DNA from: Streptomyces ipomoeae 91-03
GTDB taxonomy: Bacteria > Actinomycetota > Actinomycetes > Streptomycetales > Streptomycetaceae
DNA: 64,000 bases
Direction of reading: 5' to 3'
Assembly (NCBI RefSeq): GCF_000317595.1
Contig: NZ_AEJC01000415.1
Coordinates: forward strand, 1-64,000
Shown here piece after piece: positions 41,313 through 47,981 of the stretch; within the stretch, counting starts at the first letter, position 1, and every line of letters begins with the position of its first letter. A program made the position numbers and the translations under genes. The notes under the pieces are model-generated. The model ran no database searches. It saw nothing but the letters and a program-made list of their open reading frames with translations, and was not told where the DNA came from.

Positions 41313-42924
41313 TGTTCGGCAGGGTGCCGAAGGAATGGCCCCAGTCGCCGCCGAGTCGAGTCGCGCAGAAGGCGTCGGCGACGGCGGCCGGGGCGTGCCG
41401 GACCAGCAGGGAGGCCTGCAGGGTCAGGGCCATGTGCTCCACCAGGCGGCGGGCGCCCGTCTGGTCGGCCCCGCGCAACTCGTCCTTCAGGCGGGCCACA
41501 GCGGCATCCAGGCGGGTGTCCGCGCCCTGAGGCACCGCGAGTTCGGCGAACAGGGCGTCGGCGGTGCCGGGCTCACGGGTCAACGCCCGCAGGACGTCGA
41601 GGGCGTTGACGTTGCCGGAGCCCTCCCAGATCGACGCCAGGGGTGCCTCCCGGTAGTGGCGGGGCATGCCCGACTCCTCGACGTAGCCGTTGCCGCCGAA
41701 GCACTCCAGGGCCTCCGCGGTGAAGGCCGGGCCGCGCTTGGTCACCCAGTACTTGGCGACGGCGGTGGCGATCCGCCGGAACATCCTCTCGCCCGCGTCC
41801 CCGCGCAGACCCCGATCGGCCGCGCCGGCCAGCCGCAGGGTCAGGGTCGTGGCCGCCTCGGACTCCAGCGCGAGATCGGCCAGAACGTTGCGCATCAGCG
41901 GCTGGTCCAACAGCCGGGCACCGAAAGCACTGCGGTGGCCGGCGTGGTGGCCCGCCTCGACGAGGGTCTTGCGCATCAGCGCCGCCGTGCCCATCACACA
42001 GTCGAGCCGGGTGCAGTTGACCATCTCGATGATGGTCTTCACCCCCTGCCCCTCGGGCCCCACGCGCCAGGCGACGGTGCCGTCGAACTCCGGCTCCGAG
42101 GACGCGTTGGAACGGTTGCCCAGCTTGTCCTTGAGGCGCTGGATGCGGAAGGTGTTGCGGCTGCCGTCGGGCAGGACGCGCGGCACCAGGAAGCAGGTCA
42201 GGCCGTCCGGCGCCTGGGCGAGCACGAGGAACAGGTCGCACATGGGTGCCGACGTGAACCACTTGTGCCCGCGCAGGGTGTACATGCCGGGCTCGGCGCC
42301 GGGCGTGGCCGTCGTGGTGTTCGTACGGACGTCGCTGCCGCCCTGCTTCTCGGTCATCCCCATCCCGGCGAGCAGCCCGCGCTTCTCGGTGGGCACCCGC
42401 AGGCCGGGGTCGTACTCCCGGCCGGTCAGCAGGGGTTCGTACACGGCGGCCAGCTCCGGCTGCCGGCGCAGCGCGGGCACCACCGCGTACGTCATCGCCG
42501 TGGGGCAGCTGTGCCCGGCGTCGGTGTGTCCCCAGACCAGCGCGCCCGCGATACGGGCGACATGCGCGCCGGGGCGGCCGTCCGCCCAGGGCGCGCCCGC
42601 CAGGCCCTCGCCCACCGCGACCCGCATCAGATGGTGCCAGCTGGGGTGGAAGTCGACCTCGTCGATCCGGTTGCCGTAGCGGTCGTGGGTGCGCAGCTCC
42701 GGTTCGTACCGGTTGGCCTGCTCGGCCCACTCCTGTGCCTCGGCGCTGCCGGCGGTGCGGCCCAGGCGTCGGACGTCGTCCTCGGCCCACTGAGCGCCCT
42801 CCCTGCGCAGCCCCTCCAGCAGGGCCGCGTCGTCGGACGCGTCGTAGGGGGTCAGGGGCGGGGGCTGGTTGGTGACGTCGTGCGTGGCGTACTGCGGCCG
42901 GTCGTGCGCGAGTATCGAGACCAT
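41269..42924 (-). CDS. Acyl-CoA dehydrogenase, AidB-like
   Basis: A 551-aa acyl-CoA dehydrogenase of the AidB branch, longer than fatty-acid enzymes. It has GMGMTEKQGGSDVRTNTTTA for FAD binding, LRGHKWFTSAPMCDLFLVLA, EMVNCTRLDCVMGTAALMRK, and the C-terminal FTAEALECFGGNGYVEESGM. AidB-like proteins bind DNA in E. coli, but most actinobacterial members are unassigned dehydrogenases. It is divergent from a PaaX-type regulator with a clear inverted repeat between them. No good ribosome site precedes the ATG at 42924; a leaderless transcript is possible. Confidence 0.87.
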   Translation of the reverse strand: MVSILAHDRPQYATHDVTNQPPPLTPYDASDDAALLEGLRREGAQWAEDDVRRLGRTAGSAEAQEWAEQANRYEPELRTHDRYGNRIDEVDFHPSWHHLMRVAVGEGLAGAPWADGRPGAHVARIAGALVWGHTDAGHSCPTAMTYAVVPALRRQPELAAVYEPLLTGREYDPGLRVPTEKRGLLAGMGMTEKQGGSDVRTNTTTATPGAEPGMYTLRGHKWFTSAPMCDLFLVLAQAPDGLTCFLVPRVLPDGSRNTFRIQRLKDKLGNRSNASSEPEFDGTVAWRVGPEGQGVKTIIEMVNCTRLDCVMGTAALMRKTLVEAGHHAGHRSAFGARLLDQPLMRNVLADLALESEAATTLTLRLAGAADRGLRGDAGERMFRRIATAVAKYWVTKRGPAFTAEALECFGGNGYVEESGMPRHYREAPLASIWEGSGNVNALDVLRALTREPGTADALFAELAVPQGADTRLDAAVARLKDELRGADQTGARRLVEHMALTLQASLLVRHAPAAVADAFCATRLGGDWGHSFGTLPNTADLNGILGRALPA

Positions 42925-42931
42925 ACGGCGA

Positions 42932-42971
42932 GTATTACACCATCTCTGCGACTGACGCCATCATGTAACAC
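42932..42971. promoter_or_regulatory. Inverted operator between the acyl-CoA dehydrogenase and PaaX-like genes
   Basis: GTATTACACCATC (42932-42944) faces GTGTTACATGATGG (42958-42971, minus strand): the same half-site on opposite strands. It overlaps the A/T-rich promoter core of the 75-bp gap. The PaaX-type regulator is the likely binder. Confidence 0.65.
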
Positions 42972-43005
42972 GCATGGAAGGCCCGTACAGTACGGAGTCA
43001 TGCAG

Positions 43006-43752
43006 ATGAAGGCACCGCGGCGGCCGGCCGAGCTCCAACTGCGGCCGCTTTCCGCGCGGTCGGTCGTCCTGAGTCTTCTGCTGGGCACGCATCCGCCCGA
43101 GCTGCCGGTCAAGGAGCTGGTGCGCCGTGTGGAGCCCTTCGGTGTCGCCGGGTCCACCGTGCGGGCGGCGCTCAGCCGGATGGTGTCGGCCGGGGATCTG
43201 CGGCGCACGGACACCGTCTACCGCCTCAGCGACCGGCTGCTGGAGCGCCAGCGGCGCCAGGACGAGGCCGTGCATCCCGAGACCCTGCCGTGGAACGGCG
43301 ACTGGGAGATGGTCGTCGTCACCGGCACCGGCCGCGAAGCCGCCGAGCGCGCCGAACTCCGCGCCCGGCTGACCGCGCTACGGCTCGCCGAACTGCGCGA
43401 GGGCGTCTGGCTGCGCCCCGTCAATCTGCGCCGCGACCGGCCGCCGGCCCTGGGCCCGACGGTCCAGCACTTCACCACCCGCCCCGGCCGGCCCGCCGAC
43501 GAGCTGGCCGCGAGCCTGTGGCCCCTGGACACCTGGGCCGCCACCGCCGAAGCGCTGCTCGCGCACATCGAGCACACCCGCCGACCCGCCGACCGCTTCA
43601 CCGCCCTCGCGGCAGCCGTACGGCACCTGCTGGCCGACCCCGTTCTGCCCACCGAGCTCCTGCCCGCCGACTGGCCGGGCCCCGGGCTCCGGGCCATGTA
43701 CGCGGACTACCGACGGGAGCTGGCCGAGGAGGGACCGGGGCACGCCGACTGA
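43006..43752 (+). CDS. PaaX-family transcriptional repressor
   Basis: A 248-aa regulator with the PaaX layout. There is an N-terminal winged helix (LSARSVVLSLLLGTHPPELP, VAGSTVRAALSRMVSAGDLR), a central RAGNYA-like domain (LPWNGDWEMVVVTGTGREAA) and a C-terminal helical domain. PaaX repressors respond to aryl- or acyl-CoA, which suits control of the divergent acyl-CoA dehydrogenase. Two starts are possible: ATG 43000, with GGAG only two bases upstream, and ATG 43006, better spaced and chosen here. Confidence 0.85.
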   Translation: MKAPRRPAELQLRPLSARSVVLSLLLGTHPPELPVKELVRRVEPFGVAGSTVRAALSRMVSAGDLRRTDTVYRLSDRLLERQRRQDEAVHPETLPWNGDWEMVVVTGTGREAAERAELRARLTALRLAELREGVWLRPVNLRRDRPPALGPTVQHFTTRPGRPADELAASLWPLDTWAATAEALLAHIEHTRRPADRFTALAAAVRHLLADPVLPTELLPADWPGPGLRAMYADYRRELAEEGPGHAD

Positions 43753-43828
43753 GCCCGGGCGCGGCCCGGGCGGTCGGCTCTCGTCGGGCCGGGCGGTTCA
43801 GTGCCGCTCTCGTCAGGCTTGGCGGTTC
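43753..43828. repeat. Degenerate direct repeat at the 3' end of the TetR gene, with hairpin
   Basis: A GC-rich stem (GCCCGGGCGCGGCCCGGGC, from 43755) lies between the convergent PaaX-like and TetR genes. It is followed by a direct repeat with core GCTCTCGTC-(A/G)GGC-x-GGCGGTTCAG that runs into the last codons of the TetR gene. Confidence 0.5.
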
Positions 43829-44403
43829 AGCGCCGCGGTGAGCAGGGCTTCCATCTGCTGTGCCACGTGGTCCAGGGGCCGGATGTCGCGCTTGGCGCGG
43901 CACATGGCGATGGCGCCCTCGGCCGAGGCCACGACGAGGGTGGCGAGGGCGGGGGCCTGTGCGGGGTCGGCGCCGTGGGCGCGCAGGGCGTCGGCGAGAA
44001 GCCGCTCCCAGCTGTCGAACGCCTCGGCGGCGGCGAGGACGGCCGGGGGGATCTCGTCGGCCGGGGGTTCCTCGACGGAGACGGCCAGTACGGGGCAGCC
44101 GGCGCGGAACTCGCTCTTCACGACGATGCCGCGCCAGAGGGCGAGGAAGGCGCGCAGTCCCTGGACGGGGCCGGCTTCCAGCTCTTCGCGCAGTATGCGG
44201 GCGACGGTCGTGCCCCCGTGGCGCACCGCCTCGGTGGCCACCTGCTGCTTGCCCCCGGGGAAGTAGTGGTAGGTCGAGCCGAGGGGCGCCTTGGCGTGTT
44301 TGGCCAGCTCCCGGATGCTCGTGGCGTTCAGGCCGCGCCTGCTGATCATGTCGGCGGCACCGGCCACGATGCGCTCACGGGACGGCGCGCTGGGTTCGGC
44401 CAA
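43813..44403 (-). CDS. TetR-family transcriptional regulator
   Basis: A 196-aa TetR repressor. The N-terminal HTH is RERIVAGAADMISRRGLNAT then SIRELAKHAKAPLGSTYHYF; the C-terminal ligand domain resembles the YxaF/LmrA group (EFRAGCPVLAVSVEEPPADE). The TTG start at 44403 has AAGGGAG seven bases upstream. The divergent region on its right carries two copies of an 18-bp operator also found twice at 40599-40651, so it probably controls itself, the divergent tautomerase-ADH operon and the more distant tautomerase-like gene. Confidence 0.87.
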   Translation of the reverse strand: MAEPSAPSRERIVAGAADMISRRGLNATSIRELAKHAKAPLGSTYHYFPGGKQQVATEAVRHGGTTVARILREELEAGPVQGLRAFLALWRGIVVKSEFRAGCPVLAVSVEEPPADEIPPAVLAAAEAFDSWERLLADALRAHGADPAQAPALATLVVASAEGAIAMCRAKRDIRPLDHVAQQMEALLTAALNRQA

Positions 44404-44421
44404 GACCGTGCTCCCTTCTGG

Positions 44422-44474
44422 CTATATCGACCGTCATAGTCTAGCGTGATCGCTGCTTATAACGATCGTCATAG
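44422..44474. promoter_or_regulatory. Two TetR operators (sites C and D)
   Basis: Site D, 44422-44439: CTATATCGACCGTCATAG. Site C, 44457-44474: TTATAACGATCGTCATAG. Site C matches site B (40634) at 16 of 18 positions. They sit between the divergent TetR gene and the tautomerase-ADH operon. Confidence 0.7.
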
Positions 44475-44515
44475 GACGATCTCCGAAACACAGGAAGACC
44501 GAGGGAGACTTCGTC

Positions 44516-44947
44516 ATGCCGATGATCCGGCTCACCGCCCCCGCTGGTTCGCTGACCGAGGAGGGCCGCGAGAAGGTCCGGCGCGAGCTGGCCGGTGTGC
44601 TGCTGCGCTGGGAGGGGGCGCCCGACACGGCGTTCTTCCGCGCCCAGGCGTGGAGCTATCTGGTGGAGCTGCCCGAGGGGGCCCAGACCACCGCCGAGGA
44701 CGACGCGCCACGGTTCCTGGTGGAGGTGACGGTGCCGCAGGGGGCGCTGTCCGAGCGGCGCAAGGCCGGGCTGGTCGAGGAGGCCACGAAGACGGTCCTC
44801 GGCGCCGCCGGGCTCTCCCAGGACGACGCCCTGCGCGTGTGGGTGCTGGTGCACGAGCAGCCCGACGGCACCTGGGGCGCCGGTGGCTCCGTGATCCGCT
44901 ACGCCGACCTCGTGGCGCTGGCGAAGGGGCAGCGGGGCGATGCGTGA
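44516..44947 (+). CDS. Tautomerase-superfamily protein with N-terminal Pro
   Basis: A 143-aa protein beginning MPMIRLTAPAGSL, so Pro is available as the N-terminal base of 4-oxalocrotonate tautomerase-like enzymes. Then comes LTEEGREKVRRELAGVLLRW and, in a second beta-alpha-beta unit, PRFLVEVTVPQGALSERRKA. The two-unit length suits fused tautomerase relatives. It overlaps the alcohol dehydrogenase start by eight bases. Probable role: keto-enol isomerisation of a substrate or product of that dehydrogenase. Confidence 0.72.
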   Translation: MPMIRLTAPAGSLTEEGREKVRRELAGVLLRWEGAPDTAFFRAQAWSYLVELPEGAQTTAEDDAPRFLVEVTVPQGALSERRKAGLVEEATKTVLGAAGLSQDDALRVWVLVHEQPDGTWGAGGSVIRYADLVALAKGQRGDA

Positions 44948-45950
44948 GCTGACCTACGTCGCCCGTGACACCGTCGAGTGGCGCGAGGCACCCGACCCGA
45001 AACTCCAGTCGGACCAGGAGGCGATCGTCGCCCCCGTGGCCGCGACCTCGTGCGACGTCGACACCGCGATCCTGGCAGGCCATGGCTTCCTGGACCCGCC
45101 GTTCGCCCTCGGCCACGAGTGCGTGGCCCGGGTCGTCGAGGCCGGTGACGCGGTGACCGCCGTGTCCCCCGGTGATCTGGTGGTCGTGCCCTGGTCCATC
45201 AACTGCGGGACCTGCGACAAGTGCCGTGCCGGGCTGACCGCGCACTGCTCGGCCGTTCCCTACATGGCCATGTACGGCGCGCCGATCGGCGGTGACTGGG
45301 GCGGTCTCTTCTCCGATCTGGTCCGGGTGCCCTGGGCGGACGCCATGCTGGTGCCGCTGCCCGCCGATCTCGACCCGGTCGCCATGGCCTCGGCCAGCGA
45401 CAACTGGTCCCTGTCGTGGCGGCTGGTCGCACCCCATCTCAAGGCCAGGCCCGGCGCGCGCGTCCTGGTCGTCGCGCGCGGCAGCATAGGCCTGTACGTG
45501 TGCGACATCGCCCGCGCGCTCGGCGCCTCCGATGTGCTGTACGTCGACCCCGACCCCGAGCACCGCGAGCTGGCCGAGGGGTTCGGCGCCCGCACGGCCG
45601 AGTCGGTCGACCCGGTCCCGCCCGGCTTCGACATCGCCGTCGAGGCGACCGGCCGCGTGGACCAGCTCGCCGCCGCCCTGAAGCGCCTCGCCCCGGAGGG
45701 CATCTGCGAGTCGGCGGGCAACCACTTCCGGCCGGGCGAACTGCCCCTGCTGGACATGTACCTCACCGGTGTCACCCTGCGCATCGCCCGGGACAACGTC
45801 CGCAGCCACATCCCGGACGCTCTCGGCCTGGCCCGCTCCGGCGACGTCGACCCCCGTCGGGTCGTCTCCCATGTCCTCGACTGGGAGCAACTCCCGGAAG
45901 CGCTCCCCGAGAAGCACCTCAAGCCCGTCTTCGTACGCGCCACGGAGTGA
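44940..45950 (+). CDS. Zinc-dependent alcohol dehydrogenase
   Basis: A 336-aa medium-chain dehydrogenase with complete zinc sites: catalytic Cys in ATSCDVDTAIL, GHECVARVVEAGD, and the structural lobe NCGTCDKCRAGLTAHC. The Rossmann part has RVLVVARGSIGLYVCDIARA. Unlike the dehydrogenase at 311-1429 it keeps the catalytic metal. It is cotranscribed with the tautomerase and under the TetR operators. Substrate unknown. Confidence 0.87.
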   Translation: MRELTYVARDTVEWREAPDPKLQSDQEAIVAPVAATSCDVDTAILAGHGFLDPPFALGHECVARVVEAGDAVTAVSPGDLVVVPWSINCGTCDKCRAGLTAHCSAVPYMAMYGAPIGGDWGGLFSDLVRVPWADAMLVPLPADLDPVAMASASDNWSLSWRLVAPHLKARPGARVLVVARGSIGLYVCDIARALGASDVLYVDPDPEHRELAEGFGARTAESVDPVPPGFDIAVEATGRVDQLAAALKRLAPEGICESAGNHFRPGELPLLDMYLTGVTLRIARDNVRSHIPDALGLARSGDVDPRRVVSHVLDWEQLPEALPEKHLKPVFVRATE

Positions 45951-46045
45951 CCGCCCCTCGGGCACGGGCTCACCGCCCCTCGGGCACGGGCTCACCGCCC
46001 CTCGGGCCACCGACTCGCCACCCCTCGGACCACCGACTGACCGAC
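45951..46045. repeat. Tandem repeat after the alcohol dehydrogenase stop
   Basis: The 22-bp unit CACCGCCCCTCGGGCACGGG(CT) occurs about two and a half times, then decays into ACCCCTCGGACCACCGACTG copies. The repeat starts at the stop codon. Role unknown. Confidence 0.65.
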
Positions 46046-46085
46046 CCCGGGCTTCGGCCCACCGCATCACCCACCGGGAAACCCC

Positions 46086-46778
46086 ATGAACACATCCCTC
46101 AGCGACCCGCCGACGACGAACGGCGGCACCCCTCGACCGACGGAAGGAGAACTGGAGCGGCAGCGGGCGGCGATCGCCGCGCTCGGCCATGAGCTGCGGG
46201 TCCTGGTGGACGCCGCCGTGCGGACGACGGCCCCGGCGGAGGTGCTGCACCGTGTGGCGGACGGCGTGCGCCGGATCACCGGACGGCTGACCGGCCGACC
46301 GCGGGCGAGGGCGGAGGTCCCGGCCGTGGACGAGTTCCCCGGAGAGGTGCGGATGTACAGCCCCGTCACCGGCGCCGGCAGTCCCCTCGCACCGCCCATG
46401 CTCGTGACACCGGGCGACGGCGGCCTCGTCGGACTGTGCACCCCCGGTATCGCCCACGAGGGGCCGCCCGGCTACGTGCACGGCGGGATGAGCGCGATGC
46501 TGCTGGACGAACTCATGGGCCGGGCCTGCGGCGCCGCCGGTCTGCACGCCATGACCGCCTCCCTCCAGGTGCACTACCACCGGCCCGTCCCGGTGGAGAC
46601 GCCCCTGCGAGTCGTCGCCCGGGTCACGGGCACCGAGGACCGCAGGATCCTCGTGGAGGGCTCGATCAGCACGGACGGGCAGTCGGCCACCCCCTTGGTC
46701 ACCGCCGACGGTGTCTTCGTCTCGCCCGACCCGGACCGCGCCCGCGTCCTGTTCCCCGGCATGCGCGAAACACCCTGA
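46086..46778 (+). CDS. PaaI-type hotdog thioesterase
   Basis: A 230-aa protein. Residues about 105-220 form a hotdog thioesterase domain with PPGYVHGGMSAMLLDELMGR (the HGG active-site loop) and ASLQVHYHRPVPVETPLRVV. The N-terminal 100 residues are a helical extension not needed for the fold. Such enzymes hydrolyse acyl- or aryl-CoA thioesters. It follows the alcohol dehydrogenase after a repeat-filled gap and may be cotranscribed. The ATG at 46086 is preceded by ACCGGGAAACCCC, a weak ribosome site. Confidence 0.83.
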   Translation: MNTSLSDPPTTNGGTPRPTEGELERQRAAIAALGHELRVLVDAAVRTTAPAEVLHRVADGVRRITGRLTGRPRARAEVPAVDEFPGEVRMYSPVTGAGSPLAPPMLVTPGDGGLVGLCTPGIAHEGPPGYVHGGMSAMLLDELMGRACGAAGLHAMTASLQVHYHRPVPVETPLRVVARVTGTEDRRILVEGSISTDGQSATPLVTADGVFVSPDPDRARVLFPGMRETP

Positions 46779-46793
46779 CGGCGGAGAAGCCGT

Positions 46794-46825
46794 ACGGCGA
46801 CGCCTCGCGCGGGCGGCGTCGCCGT
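46794..46825. terminator. Bidirectional terminator hairpin
   Basis: ACGGCGACGCC (46794-46804) pairs with GGCGTCGCCGT (46815-46825) around a 10-nt loop, between the convergent thioesterase and DHQ-synthase-like genes. It may mark the left boundary of the polyketide cluster. Confidence 0.7.
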
Positions 46826-46843
46826 GAGCCGATACGCCCCGGG

Positions 46844-47917
46844 TCAGCCGCGGGGCATCTCGGCCAGGCAGTCCTTCACGAGCTGTTCCGGGACATCGCG
46901 GACGAGTTCGGCGCCGTTCGGGCCGTCGAGGACGAAGGTGAGATGGCCCGGCGCGGTCCCGGCGGCCTTCTTGTCGAGCCGCATCAGGCTGATCAGGTCG
47001 TCGATGTCGGCGGTGGCCGGGAGCTGCCAGGGCAGTCCGTAGTGCCGTACGACGGTGAGGTGTTCGTCGACGCGGGCCTGGTCGATCCGGCCGAGGGCGC
47101 CCGCGAGGCGGCCGGCGAAGACCGTGCCGATGGCGACCGCCTCGCCGTGGCGGAGGTCGAAACCGGTCTCGGTCTCCAGGGCGTGGGCCAGGGTGTGGCC
47201 GTAGTTGAGCAGGTGCCGTAGTCCGGTGTCGCGTTCGTCGGCGGAGACGATCTCGGCCTTGCGCCGCACGCTCGCCGTGATCTGTTCGACGGTGGTGCGC
47301 TCCCGCAGGTCGCCGGCGCCGATGAAGTGGCAGCGGGCGATCTCGCCGTAGCCGTTGCGCCATTCGCGCTCGGGCAGGGTGGCGAGGTGGTCGGTGTCGC
47401 AGAACACGGCCTTGGGCTGCCAGTAGGCGCCGACGAGGTTCTTGCCCTCGGGCAGGTTGACGGCGGTCTTGCCGCCGGTGCTGGCGTCGACCTGGGCGAG
47501 CAGGGAGGTCGGCAGATGGATCACCGGGACGCCCCGGTGATAGAGGGCGGCGGCCAGGCCCACGGTGTCGGTGGTGGTGCCGCCGCCGCAGGAGACGACG
47601 ACGTCGCTGCGGCTGAGGCCGGCGTCGGCGAAACGGCGGCACAGTTCGCCGACGGTGGCCAGGGTCTTGTGGGGTTCGCCGTCCTGTGCCTCGATCAGCC
47701 GGTACGGGACGCCGGGGTCCGGGACGAGAGCGGCGGGGCGGGCCGAGACGATCACGGCACGGCTCGCGCCCAGCCCGTCCACGGTCTCGGCGAGTCGATG
47801 GCGGACCCCGGCACCGATGTGCACGTCGTAGGAGCGCTCGCCCAGTTCGACGCGGACCCGGCCCGTTCCCGTCCCATGGTCGCTCTTGTCGCTCTTGTCG
47901 CTCTTGTCGGTTGTCAT
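46844..47917 (-). CDS. 3-dehydroquinate synthase-like enzyme (possible aminoDHQ synthase)
   Basis: A 357-aa sugar-phosphate cyclase. NAD-site CGGGTTTDTVGLAAALYHRG, substrate loop VDASTGGKTAVNLPEGKNLV, metal ligands in YGEIARCHFIG (Glu), LNYGHTLAHALE (His) and LRHGEAVAIGT (His). It is not beside aroK or aroC, so it is probably a specialised paralogue. Next to a RifF-like amide synthase, the natural reading is aminoDHQ synthase for 3-amino-5-hydroxybenzoate; a shikimate-pathway or cyclitol enzyme is the alternative. In the E-x-x-K motif of DHQ synthase the Lys is Arg here. The N-terminus holds a KSD triplet repeat coded by a 9-bp tandem repeat. GAGGAG precedes the ATG. Confidence 0.8.
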   Translation of the reverse strand: MTTDKSDKSDKSDHGTGTGRVRVELGERSYDVHIGAGVRHRLAETVDGLGASRAVIVSARPAALVPDPGVPYRLIEAQDGEPHKTLATVGELCRRFADAGLSRSDVVVSCGGGTTTDTVGLAAALYHRGVPVIHLPTSLLAQVDASTGGKTAVNLPEGKNLVGAYWQPKAVFCDTDHLATLPEREWRNGYGEIARCHFIGAGDLRERTTVEQITASVRRKAEIVSADERDTGLRHLLNYGHTLAHALETETGFDLRHGEAVAIGTVFAGRLAGALGRIDQARVDEHLTVVRHYGLPWQLPATADIDDLISLMRLDKKAAGTAPGHLTFVLDGPNGAELVRDVPEQLVKDCLAEMPRG

Positions 47918-47981
47918 GCGTACTCCTCGCACGGCCGCGGCCGTGGTGGCGGTCAGGGGGCTTGCGGTGGTGGGGGCCGGG

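Noticed and set aside
41269-42924. Adaptive-response DNA repair role for the AidB-like protein
   Set aside because: No Ada or alkylation-repair neighbour; a PaaX-type regulator points to acyl-CoA metabolism.
44532-47642. 1036-codon minus-strand frame
   Set aside because: Covers the ADH, thioesterase and part of the cyclase gene in shadow frames; His/Arg/Pro-rich, no domain.
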